Source: Trochalopteron elliotii (Eukaryota > Chordata > Aves > Passeriformes > Leiothrichidae). Taken from it: a stretch of 64,000 bases of DNA. Below, in pieces: positions 23,561 to 36,275 of this stretch (position 1 is its first letter; each line of letters opens with the position of its first letter). A program made the position numbers and the translations under genes. The notes under the pieces were generated by a model that saw only the letters and a program-made list of their open reading frames with translations, searched no databases and was not told the DNA's origin. The stretch covers positions 4,798,817 through 4,862,816 of the forward strand of contig JANPWX010000215.1 of the NCBI GenBank assembly GCA_024734555.1. The letters are read 5' to 3'.

Positions 23561-26500
23561 ATCAAGGTTTGAGGGAGACTTTTTTTTTTAAATGCTAATA
23601 CTTTTCAGTGTTGAATTAATACACTCACAGGTTTATTTTGGAGTTATTTCTCTCTGGATGTCGAGCATTTTGGAACGTATTTTCTATTAACATGGTGGCG
23701 TAGCTGGAAATTGTGTCTGTTGTATGCCTACCAGCTCAGTTTCCAAAGGTTCCAGCCCTTGGAAAGAATGCCACTCATATGAACAGGAGAAAGATTGCTT
23801 CATGTGTTGGTTTCATAAAGTATTTTTTGCCCAGATTTTTTTGAAGAAAAATAGCGTCTGTGGAGAACAATGGATTATAATTATCTCTGTGAAGATATAG
23901 ATCACAGATTTTCTTTTTGTAACCTGAGAAGGGGAATCAGTCCAGAGGGATCTCATTCTTCTCCCCTTTGCTTCTCCTGTCACCCAGATCTTTCAGATTT
24001 TATGCTCTACCTTTCCCCTTGAAATGAAAAGCAATATTGGAATATTTAAATGATGAAAAATTCTATTAAAAAACCAACACACCAAAACCACTAAAGTTGG
24101 TCATGTAATCATTTTCTGTTAGGGAAGAGAGACAAGTAATGTATTAACACATGGCACTAATAAATGAAGAAGAAGGGAAAATACCTGAAACTCTTGACCT
24201 TTATGGAAGTTTTCTAGATGCTGCAACTATTGCTATGATAGTAGTGTTTGGTATTGCAGTTTCCTGATGGACAGTTTATCCAGTTTCTTGCTTTTAATAT
24301 TGCAGACAGGTGAAATGCTGTTGTGGAAAGCTGGTCAGAGAGCTTTTTACTGTCCCTGGTTTTCAGCAGCATTTCAACATACCTGCTGCTGAAGATAACT
24401 TCAGAGTGTGTCTGGTTTACTTATATGCACCTAGGTGAAATCAGCTCTTTTATCTATCTGTTATTACTGAACTGAAATCCAAGCGTGATATATAATATTT
24501 TGGAAATTGCTGTCCAACCTTCTGTCTGCTCTTCAACAACATTACTTATTTTTTCAGGTCTTTAGTGTCTTCCAAGAGCTTCTATAATCAACAGAAAGTG
24601 ATATTTCTTAATAAACTTAGTGGGAGAGAAAGGAGCCATTCGCTAAATTCTGCGAACTCCTACTTTTGGATCACTTTTCTGTCAGCTTGATTCTGAATTT
24701 CTTTGATAGGCATTTGTTTGTTCCTCATGAGAAATAGCTTGTTTTTCCTCACTGCAAAGCTGACTCCCCCTGTTTTCTTGTTCTGCTTTTCTCTGCATTT
24801 TTATAAATAATTTTCCTCATATTAGTAAAGACTAAACATAGAAAAAGCTCCAAAATGCAATTTTCACTACTGTTTTAAAATTAAAATGCATTTAAAGTTT
24901 ATGTTGCAGTCCAGTAACCATCTCTTCACCAGCAGTAGATGCTGTGAACAGATGAATATTTTGATGAATAATCATACATCTTACTTTAAAATGTATTTTG
25001 TCAGCTTTTTAGTAAAAAGATGTAAGAGAACTCTGAGTCCAAAACAAAGAAGTAAATTAAATACCAGAAGGCTAAAACCTCTTCTTCATACAAAGGTCTG
25101 TTTTGGCAGGTGTTTAAGTTCCGTTGAAGTTAAGTGCATGGATCTTTTTCAAATTTCTGACTGTAGGCTGAAGGAATAAAATACATTTGTTACTTGTGAT
25201 GACTTGGTGATGAATTTTCCTTAGATAAAAAATAACTGCATCACAGGCTGGATTAGATATATATGGAGAATTCACTGAATATGGCCCAATAAGATTCAGA
25301 ATTAATAGGTATGTTATCTCTTATCTATCTGTCTATGTATGACAGAGTACTGAAACTCTTTAAGATCTCAAAAAGGAAAAATAAAAAAAATCTACAAGGT
25401 CAGCCTTGATATAATGTGTGTAAAAGAAGGATTCTTGCCTCACAGCACTCCCTGCTCTTTTTAACTTGTAATGCAAAGCATGACTGAGATGTACAGCTCA
25501 GATTTTAACCTATTGAATCTCCTTACAGAACTCCAAAATAGCTTCAGTCTGACATAAATCTTAAGTTTGCCCTTATGAAATGTAAAAGACGTTGCTGTTT
25601 AGAGACTCTCTCTGTATTTTTCTCATAATAATTTAACCCTGACATCTTTATCTAGGTATTTCTAGGTGAAATCCCAACAAGCTTGAATGAAAAATACAGA
25701 TTCAAATGTGTTCCGCCACTGGGGATTTCATGTACAAGACTACCAAATAATGAATAAAATGCTCTGTGCATGCATTAGATAAGAAAGCATAATCTTGTTC
25801 ATTTGCTGTAATTAAAGTTTGTAAATACATTGACCTACTTACTATACTTTTTTCCTTCCTCTTAGAAGTAATTTGCACCATTTACAATGAGAATTGACAA
25901 TTAAAGCAAATAAATGTCATGGTTTTACTCTTATTTGTGCTTTCATACTTGCACATGCTCAGGAAGTTGCATTATTTTGTATGCTATTTCTTCAGATTTT
26001 AAGTGAATAAATAATGACAACAACTAGACAGTGGGTTGTGGGATCAGTTACTACTTTCAGCAGGTTCGGGTTAACTGAAGAAAACAAATCTGAAGAGTAT
26101 TTTTGGTATAACTTTGTGGTACTTTAAGATGATATATACATACAAACTCTTACCTATACATAATAAGAGATTTCTGTCTCTTCAAACAGATACTGTGCTT
26201 GACGATTAGGACTATATTGCTGTTTTCTTTCAGGAGTCAGTTGTTGATGTTGGCCGTTGTATGGTTTTTATCGGGGAGTTTGTTTTTCAAAGTCACTATT
26301 TTTTTTGTTTGTGTAGCAAAAGCACAGGTCTGACTTTCTGACCATTAGCACCTTAAAAGATAATTTTCTGGAAATAAATTTTGAAATGTTTATAAAGTTT
26401 GTAAAGATTCTTCAGAGTGGCTTTTTTAAGTTGGAGGTGAAAACTTTTTCTCATTTTAAGTATGTAATTTATCCTCATTGCTTGCTTAGAACATGCACCT

Positions 26501-29500
26501 CTAGAAAGAGCCATCAAATTTATTGTCTGGTGACAAAACGCAGTATTCCACTGTCCTTTTTCCTGATTAGTAGCTCATTTAACCAAGGTGGTGCAATTAA
26601 ACTTTCAATGGAGTCTACTGAAATTTAAATAGGTGAGTGTATATGTTTATATTTTGAGTGGCCTTAGAAAAGCAAATCAGAAGATTGCATTCTCTCTGGA
26701 GAGTGGATATGTTATAACATAACATATGGTGTGTTATAACAGTGTTGATAATTAACCATTGAAATATGCTGGAAAATAGTGGAGAGGCTGATTCCTCATG
26801 TGGCTCATCATTACAAACTGAATCCCAACAGCCACCTAGAAGTTGCTTTGATTGTCACTAAGTGTATGACAAAATTTTCATGTGTTTTTACTGAATAGAA
26901 GTCTGCCATCACTCTAAGTGAGTTTGGAAAGCCTCCAAACTCAGAAGTTTGGATTCCCATCTCATAGGAAATATTTAACCAACTCTGCTTTTATTACTTA
27001 ACTGTTTGTAATCCTGAAGTCATTGTGCTTGCTGGAAGCTTACACAGTGGGACCATCTTGCATTGCCTCATGAAAGCTTGCCCTTCCTTGAAGCAAACTC
27101 TTTAGCATAACCTGTAAAGCCTTTCCTATGTATAGGAATTTTCTCTAGGAACAAAAATTGTGTGTAATTCTAAATCAAGTCAGAATCTGAGGCTCAGCTA
27201 AAGAGATGTCCCTTCCCCATCTCATTTCAGCAGCTGACACATGTCTTCCTGTGCTCTAATTCCATATGCTCCAAGGCCTAGATTTTTATATTATTGGAGG
27301 AAGGAGGGGCTCACTACTACTGAATTTCCTATCTAGGCAGCTGGACTGTTATATATACAGAGTATTCCTTGGACTGTGCCAAGTATAAGAAGTTCTAATC
27401 CCTTAGTGGGTGAGACCAGTCCTAAATAACTTTTGTTGTTCCTTTTTAAATTTTTGACTTTTTTTTATTTCTCTCCGTCTCCTCAGCATCTGAATTCCGT
27501 TCTTAGTCTTGTCATACCAAATAATCTGTTTGTTCTTCTACAGACAATATTTGCTTTAATGTGCTGTCTAACGTTGTTTAAGGAGGGTGGCACTGGGGGG
27601 GAAGGTTCAGGGTGTTGTGTTTTCAAGAGGTCCTGATTAATATAGCTCAAAGGCTATAAATAACCAGAGGTTATTGTAGAGGTTTTGCCTCTCCAGGTGG
27701 TTCATGCTGTACTCTATTTGGCAGGTCAGTTTGTTTTCCTAATTCTTGTCTCTGTCTCACACATTTCTGTGTGGAGTATTGCTGTTGCAGTATCCAGATA
27801 AACAATAGGAACAGGAATCTTTTTACAATGTCATTATTAGCAGGGTTCTTTATATCTGAAAACACAAGTAGTGTGGAAGATGTTCATGCTTCCTGCTTTG
27901 CTGCGAACACACTTTACGTCCTGAGTGGTTTGGCTCACCATGGAAAGAGATAACTCTTTCACTTCAGTTACTAAGTGATGTGTTGTCAAGACTCATTGCT
28001 GTGTGTTTGTCTTTGCGGGGGGAGAAGACAGGACAGTGCCACCTCCACGACAGGAGAACCAGTGGAGCTGCAGGGTTCAAAGAGCCACCAGGGGCTGGTT
28101 ACATTTTGGGAAGTCTTTTTCAGCGGCAGTGCCAGTATAAGCAACTCTAGTGACTGGCCTTGTTCTCACTCTTCTCATCGACTGCTCAGCTGTGCCAGGT
28201 ATACTTATTTGTGTGGCCACAGGATGGAATGGATTCAGGAACTAATCCAGTCCCAGCTGTTCCCAAAAGTGAGGTTTGTTTTTAGCCTGGATTGGTTCCT
28301 CAGTGCTTATTACTACATGGCCACACAATGGTCTTGGTAAAGTTAGGAAGGAAGAGGGAAGAGAAAAAATACATTTAACTCATGTCCTACATTGTAAAGA
28401 AAAGATCATGAGTCATCCTTGAACAAGAGAAGCATGGTCAGCCTCCATAACTGTGGGACTGCTTAACCATAGGTAAAGCTGGAGAGAAGTACTAAGGACT
28501 TCTTCACACTTCTTCACTTTACTGGTCATTTCTCATTTATGGATTTTTAGAATTATCTGTTCTGTCCATGCAGAATTTGGAGGCTCAGTGGACATTTTTA
28601 TAGCTGAATGAAATGACCAAGAAAGTCACATCATCAGTCACATCACACAGCATACCACTTTTAAAGTGATAGTTCGGCATCTGGCTGCCAGGCATTTTTC
28701 CATATTCATTAAGACATATGTAACATAAAGCAGTTAGGAATATATGAAATGTGGTTTTTAAAAGATCATAGATTTAATATTTATCTATGTGAATTTGTAA
28801 CATCTACAATTTTGTAAGGCTATGTTTCTAAAATTTTGCATTATACAGGAAGTTAGATTAAACTCCATGAATACAAAGTTTTTGTTTCTTCATTTATTAG
28901 GTTAGCTGTATGAATATTGGTTATATTGAATACCCTAAAAAAGGCATGTTTGTCAACTTTTAATATTTTCACACCCACACACCACCTCCTAATTTTGTCT
29001 CTGGCAGATGTGTTTCTGCAGAATAAGTGTTTCTGCAGTGATAATTATAACACTTAAAACAGGTAATTTGCAGATTTGGTAGCTCGCAAAAAGCAAGACT
29101 ATTTTGTTGCACCTTAATTTTGAAGCTGGTAGCAATTTCAAAATTCCATTACAAAATCTAAAATGTTAGAGTGTATGAATCCAGTCTTAATCTAGAAAAT
29201 AAGCACTTCTTTGTAGCATTTAGCAAATGAATGTCTAAAGGGAGCTTAAGGTATGGTTTAAATTGGGGAATGGTGTGTGTCATACTTTACTTCAGATGAT
29301 GTTGGACATTGTGGGTGGATCCAAGCCCAGCTGAACCAGTGAAACTCATGGTTTGAACCTGCCTCAGGGCTTTTTTTTTTTTATTTTTCATAAATTATCA
29401 TCTCTAAGAAGACAAGATGATTTTCAGTTTTAAAAGCTAACACCACAATAAGTTCCACAGTCCCCTTGATGACCTATTTCCATGTATGATTTAGAAAAAG

Positions 29501-29510
29501 ACTTAATAGA
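23561..29510. other. About 6 kb of unique DNA, no gene seen
   Basis: AT-rich DNA with no recognised transposon. The 121-codon frame at 27975-28340 is one of the longer gap-free frames in the window, but it has no signal peptide, no domain I recognise and no paired splice sites, so I do not call it. A 14-base palindrome (TATGTTATAACATA) lies at 26708-26721. Confidence 0.45.
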
Positions 29511-29576
29511 TTTATATTTATATTTATATTTATATTTATATTTATATTTATATTTATATTTATATTTATATTTATA
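29511..29576. repeat. (TTTATA)11 hexanucleotide microsatellite
   Basis: Eleven perfect TTTATA units with no interruption. Perfect arrays of this length are usually polymorphic between individuals. Confidence 0.97.
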
Positions 29577-32500
29577 CTAGTTAAATTTGTTTTTGTTTAG
29601 CATTACAGTTTAGATATCAAAGAGTTGCAAACTCTGAGAATTTCTTCTGAAAGTTTTATGAGGCCTGAAACAGATTACCACAAAATATGTTGTTTTGGAC
29701 TGTTACTCTCTGCTGGGGAAGATTTTGATGTCATGTAACGCTAGATTTACTTTTTTTTTTTGTTCTTTTAATAATGACAAAACTGGGCAGCTGTCAGGGG
29801 TCCTGAGGTAATACCAAATTTTTGTGGTGACTGTGGTCCTAAGGGCTGTGATGCGGGGTGTTGATGTTGTCGACCTCAATGTCTGTTCTGGAGGGGAGTC
29901 TCCTTCAGGTACAGACCTGTGGCTGGAAATTCTGACAGAAAGGAAGGCAACCTGAGATGGTTTGACAAAATTCCCGTTAGTTAAACATAACTATTTTGAG
30001 TTCAAAATTTCTGGTTTAACATTTTAGCTGTTTCTGCCAAAGCAAAGCACTGAGCTGTTTTAGGATCCCTGAATTCCTGCCCAAAGTTCCCTTTGTTATG
30101 AATTGTAGCTAAAAACTGACCGGGAGACATGAGGACTAGTGACCTCTGCCATGCTATTTTATCCTCCAACTTGTTCAATGTTCTTCTCCTAGGATATCAT
30201 TTGTTAGTTGTTCTTTCCAGTCTTCTCTTAACTAAATTTTAAAAATCTGTTACTTTAACCTTTTTTCACAGGTAACAATTTTAAATCACTCCTTTTTTTT
30301 TCCTCTTAGATTCTTAAGGTGCCACCTGGAAGTGACAGGGAAGTATCTGTTCCATAAAAGTAATTATAAAATTATGCAAGTACTTATTGTTTATTAATCT
30401 CTCATTGCTTTGTAACCCTCAATTTGCAGATGTAGTCATTCTCAATTGGCTGGAGTATGGATTAATAGGGGTTTGTAGTCCCCAGTGCCTAACTGCAGGA
30501 CATTGCCATGATATGAGTAATGGAGGTGACAACTCCTTGCACATGGCTTCCTTTGTGTACTGTTCTTTAAGGCCTCAAATGTGCCTAGCAAGAGTTTACA
30601 GATTTTTCAGAATTGAATGTTCATGTCATTCATTTACAAAAGTTTCACGTTGTCTGTATGCTTGATTTTTCTTATGTTGAGAAATGGAAAATGATCTGAC
30701 CTGAGGGAGAAATTCATGATGGATTACTGATCCGGGGCATGGTAGGGTAAAAAATGGTTTTCTGTAGGTATAGAGGCAACGAGGTGTTGTGTGACTCACA
30801 TCACTTGTATTAAAAAAGCCATCTACTCTGTATTTTAAAACAGTACTATTTTGAGGCAGTACCCTGCAATAAAGGCCAGAGCACAGTACACAAACTTCAG
30901 GCTTCATGAAGAAGGCAGACATCAGATATCTTTCACAGCTCCCCCTAAGGTGCTTGCAGCTGTTTCTCTGGCCTTGAAGTATATCTTTAGTGACTTAAAG
31001 TGAATACAGCTCATTTAGATATCCCCAACTCAGCTTTCGGTAGTTGCTGTGGGTGCAAAGAGCACTCTTTCATATTGCTCAAAAGCTGCCTCAGATCCTG
31101 ATGAATATCTTTTATTCTCTATTGAAGCATTCTGCAGTTGCCCTAGACGATTTTTTCGTGGACAAATTCACGAGTACATGTAAGCTAAGTCAGGAAAATC
31201 CTGAAATAGCCACTGGGTACTTTGTCTTTTCTGTTCAGCTATTTTTAAAGAGTAGAAGAAGAGAGAGGAATTCAAAACACAGTGCTTCTACATGAAATAC
31301 TGCATCACCTTTCCCATGTGTTATTTCTGTGACTTCATAAATGTTTTAGCTTTTCAGTCTGGTATATTAGAATGTGCCTTCTGCACCATGTTATTGGATA
31401 CATTTGAGTGGTCTACTTGCCTTTCCTCACAAAACATACAAGAAAGCTTGTTCCTTTAGCCATTACCATCCAAGGAATCTGTGCTAGATAACAAACAATG
31501 TTTTGATTTCAAATAGCTGATCAGGAGTGCCTATAGACTTGTGGAGGCACCATTCATTTCTCTGGCAGGGAGACTAAACTGCAGTGGCTGTCTTTGGGGT
31601 GCAGACCCCAAAAGTACATTGGAATTTAAGCACATAGTCCTTTCAGTAAGAAACTCCCCAGCCAGGCAACTGAAAAATGAAACCAACCCAGCCATGGTGT
31701 GCAGAGGATTCGGAAAAAAGACAGTGACACAGGGGCTTGAAAGCAACATAGAGAAGGGAAAGTGAGATAAGAGTGGAGATGTTCAGAGCCATGGAGAGGG
31801 GAAGCACTGGACTTAGATTAAAAGAATAAAGAACAAGAATGTAAGAAAAAGATACATAGAGAAGACATATATACAGAAACCTAAGAATACATGAGAATAA
31901 AGTGTGTCTAAAGTGTTAGTGAGGAAAAGAAATTTTCTGAAAGAACTTCCTGGGGAAATAGCCTCCCTTCCTCTTGGCACTGGTCCTCAGTGTCACAAGG
32001 GAACTGGGACTAGCTTCAGCAGTGCTCTGCATGCCTAGATGCTGAAATGGAGATTTGTTTCAAAGTTGACTAAGATTTTACAGCTAGTCAGTGCTTTATG
32101 GTGCTGAAAACATTCCCACTGATGGGCTTCTAAGGTGTTTAGCTGGCACTTGTTTCAAATTTAGTTATATTAGTGATGTAGCACAGTGGATATAGACTGG
32201 AAGAGCAAATTCTTTTAATTGCATGCTAAAAGGAAATCTGGATTACTTTTGCTGTGTTTTGTATTTTCTTACCTCTGGGAAGTGTTTGTGGAAGAAGTAG
32301 AATTTTACATTCGAATTTTACATTTGGGATTAATAGTCCTTTTGGTATAACTGCCCAGAAGCAAATTCTGGGGGCATACCCTCTTGCAAAGTGCCAGCGG
32401 GTCCCTTAGACAACTCACACTGGCTGGTGCAGCTGCCTGCTTTGGTTGGGAAGAGCAAGGGATCAGAGATGGAGGCTGTCACATGGACATAGTGGTCTAT

Positions 32501-32947
32501 GCAATACAGTAAGTTGCACGTTCATGCAAAATGGAATTGATACTATAAAATTGAGCATGAATTAGCTTTAGATTAGCTGTAGTTGACTTTTTTATAGCTG
32601 CTTATTTGTCTTAGCCTGCCTTCACTCCCCAGTTATGTTGTTGCAATTCAGTTATACTATGGAATGAAAAAATAAGGGACCTCAGAAAAAAATCATAAAA
32701 CGTATTTTACATTTAACCTTTCTGGTGCATGTGTTTTACATCTTTTTGAAAGGGGTGTTTTAACGGTACAAGAATAATCTGATATTTTCCAGTCAAAAAT
32801 CAGATATAAACTCTGTATGCATATGTACCTATAAAAACCCAGAAGTATGATAATGCTTCCTGAACTTGCAGCATCCACTGTACTGACATATTCAGGGCTT
32901 TAGCAGTAGATTTCAGTCATTCTGAATTGTACATTGATAATTATTCC
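29577..32947. other. Unique DNA, no gene seen
   Basis: No transposon or RNA gene recognised. It contains a small perfect hairpin (31593-31612) and a purine-rich tract (about 31740-31920) that stands out from the T-rich surroundings. Open frames here overlap on both strands without domain content. Confidence 0.45.
31593..31612. repeat. 8-bp inverted repeat with GCAG loop
   Basis: TTTGGGGT at 31593-31600 pairs with ACCCCAAA at 31605-31612 around a 4-base GCAG loop. It is short enough to be chance. Confidence 0.8.

Positions 32948-32976
<29 letters not shown>
32948..32976. repeat. Poly-A run (A29)
   Basis: Twenty-nine consecutive A residues. I looked for a retroposed cDNA or SINE upstream and a target-site duplication downstream and saw neither, so I call it a simple homopolymer. 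Confidence 0.92.
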
Positions 32977-32978
<2 letters not shown>

Positions 32979-35900
32979 AGAGCTATTTCTGGTGAGGGGT
33001 TGGGTATGCCACCCAATGTTACTTGAGAAGTAAATCATCTTATTATCCATCACTGTCTTCTTCCTGCCATTCCAGCTCTCCAGAGGTGCTTTCTGCAGTC
33101 CTGTAAGAGGCAGGAGGTGCACAAGGTCTCTTTAGTTAGCACAAATGATGTTTTATTTAACCATCCATCTATGCTGTGCAGTGACTGTGCCACAAGAATT
33201 GCACAAAGCTTTTCTTAACTGTAGGCGGTTGTTCATTTATTAATGTAAACACCATGTGCCTTGGATGTGTGAGCACTAAAAATAAAGTTGCAGAGTTAAA
33301 AATAGATCTCTGGGAGTACTGAGATGCTGCCTAATCAGAACCAGCTGCAAGCTGTCTAGAAAATGTAAGTTATATGGAGCCAGATGGCTTTTGCCCTTTT
33401 TGCTTTAGACAGCATGTAATTTGGATAACTGCAGCTACAGTAATGTATTTTCCCAGTCAAACTGTTTGATAAACATATTTGTTTCGAAGAGACACTTCCA
33501 ATTACAGAGCCAGTAAAATGTTAATTTATTTTAATATTTCTCCATGTGGGTAAGCCAAAGGAAGGTTACCTAATAAAAAACTCAAAGGCATGGACAATTA
33601 CTGCTCATAGCTGTATGCAGCAGGACCTGGATTATGATTATGCATCTTTGTACAAAAAAGCTCTTATTCTGGGAACAATCCCTCTGAAAACAAGGGAAGA
33701 AGGATATAAATTAAATTAATAGTGATCAGTGGGAGTCACGTAAAGTAAGTTTGCAAGAGTAAGACATTACACAAAGGATAGGAAGTGTGTCAGAGTGAAA
33801 TCTGGCAAGTGCACATCAAACAACAGCCTGTATGATGTCAGGAAGGGTTTCTTGCACACTTGCTTAACTGATAGTATTTAAAACCAAAACCTCTTCTGAG
33901 GCTTGGCAGTTTCCACAATTCACCAGCCTGTTGTTAGGGTCCTGTGTTCAGACTACGTTTAGGCATCTCAGTGATTAGTTTAGGAAGTGGGAAACTAAAG
34001 CTCAAGTCTACTTACTTTGACTTGGAACTGTTTGGGGTGGGGGATTACTATTTGATTGGGGGCTTAAAGGCAAACACCTAAAACTGCAAGATCATCCTAG
34101 CTCTGTTCTCAAGGTCTATTGGTCTGCATCTGAGGGAGAGTAGTGTGACATTGCAGAGTCTCAGACCATTGTAGATGAGTGCACATAAATTGCTGTTCAG
34201 TCTCATAGCTGGACTGGTGTTATGAATATGGGAAAACTTGGGAGAAGCAGGTGGGATGCCTTTGAGGAAGTAGCCTCTTTTAGGAATTATTGTAACAAAA
34301 GCCAAGCCCTACAAACCTGAGAAGCAAGTGACCAGCTTGCATCCTTTTTAAGCAAGGGTGTCAGATGAAGATGGCTGTGCAGAAGATCCAGAAAATGAGT
34401 CTTGGTTTAAGCAAAGGCTTTTGAAAGATGAGATTTATTAAGGTGCCTGTTGTACAGACAGATGATACAAATCACTTGCAGTTGCCATAAAGTAGTCATA
34501 TTGAGTGATTAAATCTCTCCATATCCTTCTCCCATCAGTGTTTTATGTTTTCTGTGATAACTGAATCTGGTTACAATCTTTATGTTCCTTTGATATTCTA
34601 GCTTTTTTTTTTAATTTAATCCTAACACTATTAGCTGTAATTAAATGACTAATTGAATTTTCTGAATGAAATGCCTTTTTCTCTGTGATGTTTTCATTCT
34701 ATTCAATAAAGAGTTTTCTTTCTCTGCTTCGTCCAATCTCCCAGAATTCTTCAGCTTCAATGTCTTCTATGCAAATTGTCATCATCTTACAAATTTAAAT
34801 TAATTTTCTCTCCTCCCATCAGAAACCACACAAAAATTCCAACCTGTCTCTGAAGGTAGCACTTGCTGCCTGAACTAGCTTGGTGGTGGGTTGGTAAGAT
34901 ATGTTTGTTTTATTTTCCTAAATGTTTATATTTAAATATATTTACAATGCAAATCTGTCTGAAATTGGTAGTGTGGCATTCTCTCCTCGATTTTAATTCT
35001 TTTGCACCTGTCATACCCATGAGTCATGAGATTTTTTTTTTTAGCTGCAAGAAGTAGTTTAATCAGATTTTGAGGCCTGTAATTTTTTATACTAATTGAT
35101 GCCAAGCAAAGTTCTAGGTTACAAGGTTTTTTGGAGACATTTCAGTATGAAATTAACTTTTAAAGTGCTTTGAAAATGCAATTATTGACTTTTTAAAAAG
35201 AGTCGCTCTTGTTTGGTCTGTTTGATTATTGGCTGTAACTACTAGCGATTTAAGAACTTGCAAATCTGTCCTTGCCTGAGGATGATTGCAGGTTCAATTT
35301 ACAAGTGGTTCTTAAAATAGTAACACTTAGAGTCAGTTTCTAAGATGTTTTAGGCTGAAATCAAATTATAAGAATTTACTAGTTTTTGACAGCAGAAGTG
35401 ATAAAGCTGTGCAGATGAATTTTTAAGTAGCTGTATATATGACATTCAGTCTTAAATTGATGAGTGCTTGGATTTAGATCATCCCAGCTGTAGGAAAAGC
35501 TCTGTGATGATCTGATTGTTCCAGGCTTTCTCACTTAAATATTTTGTCAGTGAGCTAAAAATGGTTGCTACTCTATTTGCCTTGGGATAATGATGACCCA
35601 CTCCTAAACAGGATAGCAAGAGAGGAAGGGGAAACAAGATTCCCCGAGCCCCTTGGCCAAGACTTCAGTGTTTCCTTTGTTAAGAATCTGGTAGAAGAGA
35701 AAATGCATTGCTTACCTGCTATTTTCCTCCCTTTCACACTTATCTGTTGAGGAGATTAAGATTAGAAACAGAATTAGCTTTATGTTGGTTGTGCTGTTCA
35801 GCAGACCCAAATGGGTATGAGCAAAGACTTATGTTGTACCAGTAAAGATACTTGCAGTACTTAATGGGAGATAGTTACATCTAAGGGAAGGAAAAGCAGG

Positions 35901-36055
35901 CAGTCATGCTTTTGACCAAATTTAGAGCAAATAATTGACTTCTGAATTTGGTGATTGTGCTCTAACTTCTCAAATTTCACGTAGTTTCCTTTACAAGTGC
36001 CTTATGAAATATCTAAATATTTCACTTAAATGTCATTACAAGGAAGGATTTCTCA
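32977..36055. other. Unique DNA including a possible conserved non-coding block
   Basis: No gene or transposon recognised. The stretch at about 33130-33720 has more balanced composition and few simple repeats. It holds many short motifs of regulatory type (CAGCTG E-box, TAAT cores), the texture typical of vertebrate conserved non-coding DNA. This is a judgement from appearance only. Confidence 0.35.
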
Positions 36056-36275
36056 TTCCAGTGTTTTTAGCACAGGACACCTTCCACTAGATCGTAAAGT
36101 CCTATCCAAACTGGCCATGAGCACTTCCACATGTGAGGCATCCACACCTCTCTGGGCAACCTGTTCCAGTGCCTCACCATCCTCTTAGTAAATAATTTCT
36201 TCCTCATACCTAATTTAAACCTGTCGTCTTTTGTTTTAAGCCATTAACCCTTGTCCTATCACTGCATGCACACAG
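36056..36275 (-). mobile_element. CR1 LINE 3'-region fragment, antisense
   Basis: Plus-strand blocks 'ggacaccttccactagatcg', 'gaggcatccacacctctctg', 'ggcaacctgttccagtgcct', 'aataatttcttcctcatacc' and 'cttgtcctatcactgcatgc' are the reversed CR1 3' region. The terminal tail is eroded on the left and the element is 5'-truncated near 36275. Confidence 0.9.

Noticed and set aside
28209..28328. 11-bp inverted repeat (TTGTGTGGCCA / TGGCCACACAA) about 100 bases apart
   Set aside because: Short arms and a long spacer with no transposon-like interior. Probably chance.
27975..28340. 121-codon open frame on the + strand
   Set aside because: No recognisable family, signal peptide or exon boundaries. This length is not unusual in 64 kb of random sequence.
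32948..32976. A29 run as the tail of a processed pseudogene or SINE
   Set aside because: No cDNA-like or SINE-like sequence upstream, and no target-site duplication found on either side.
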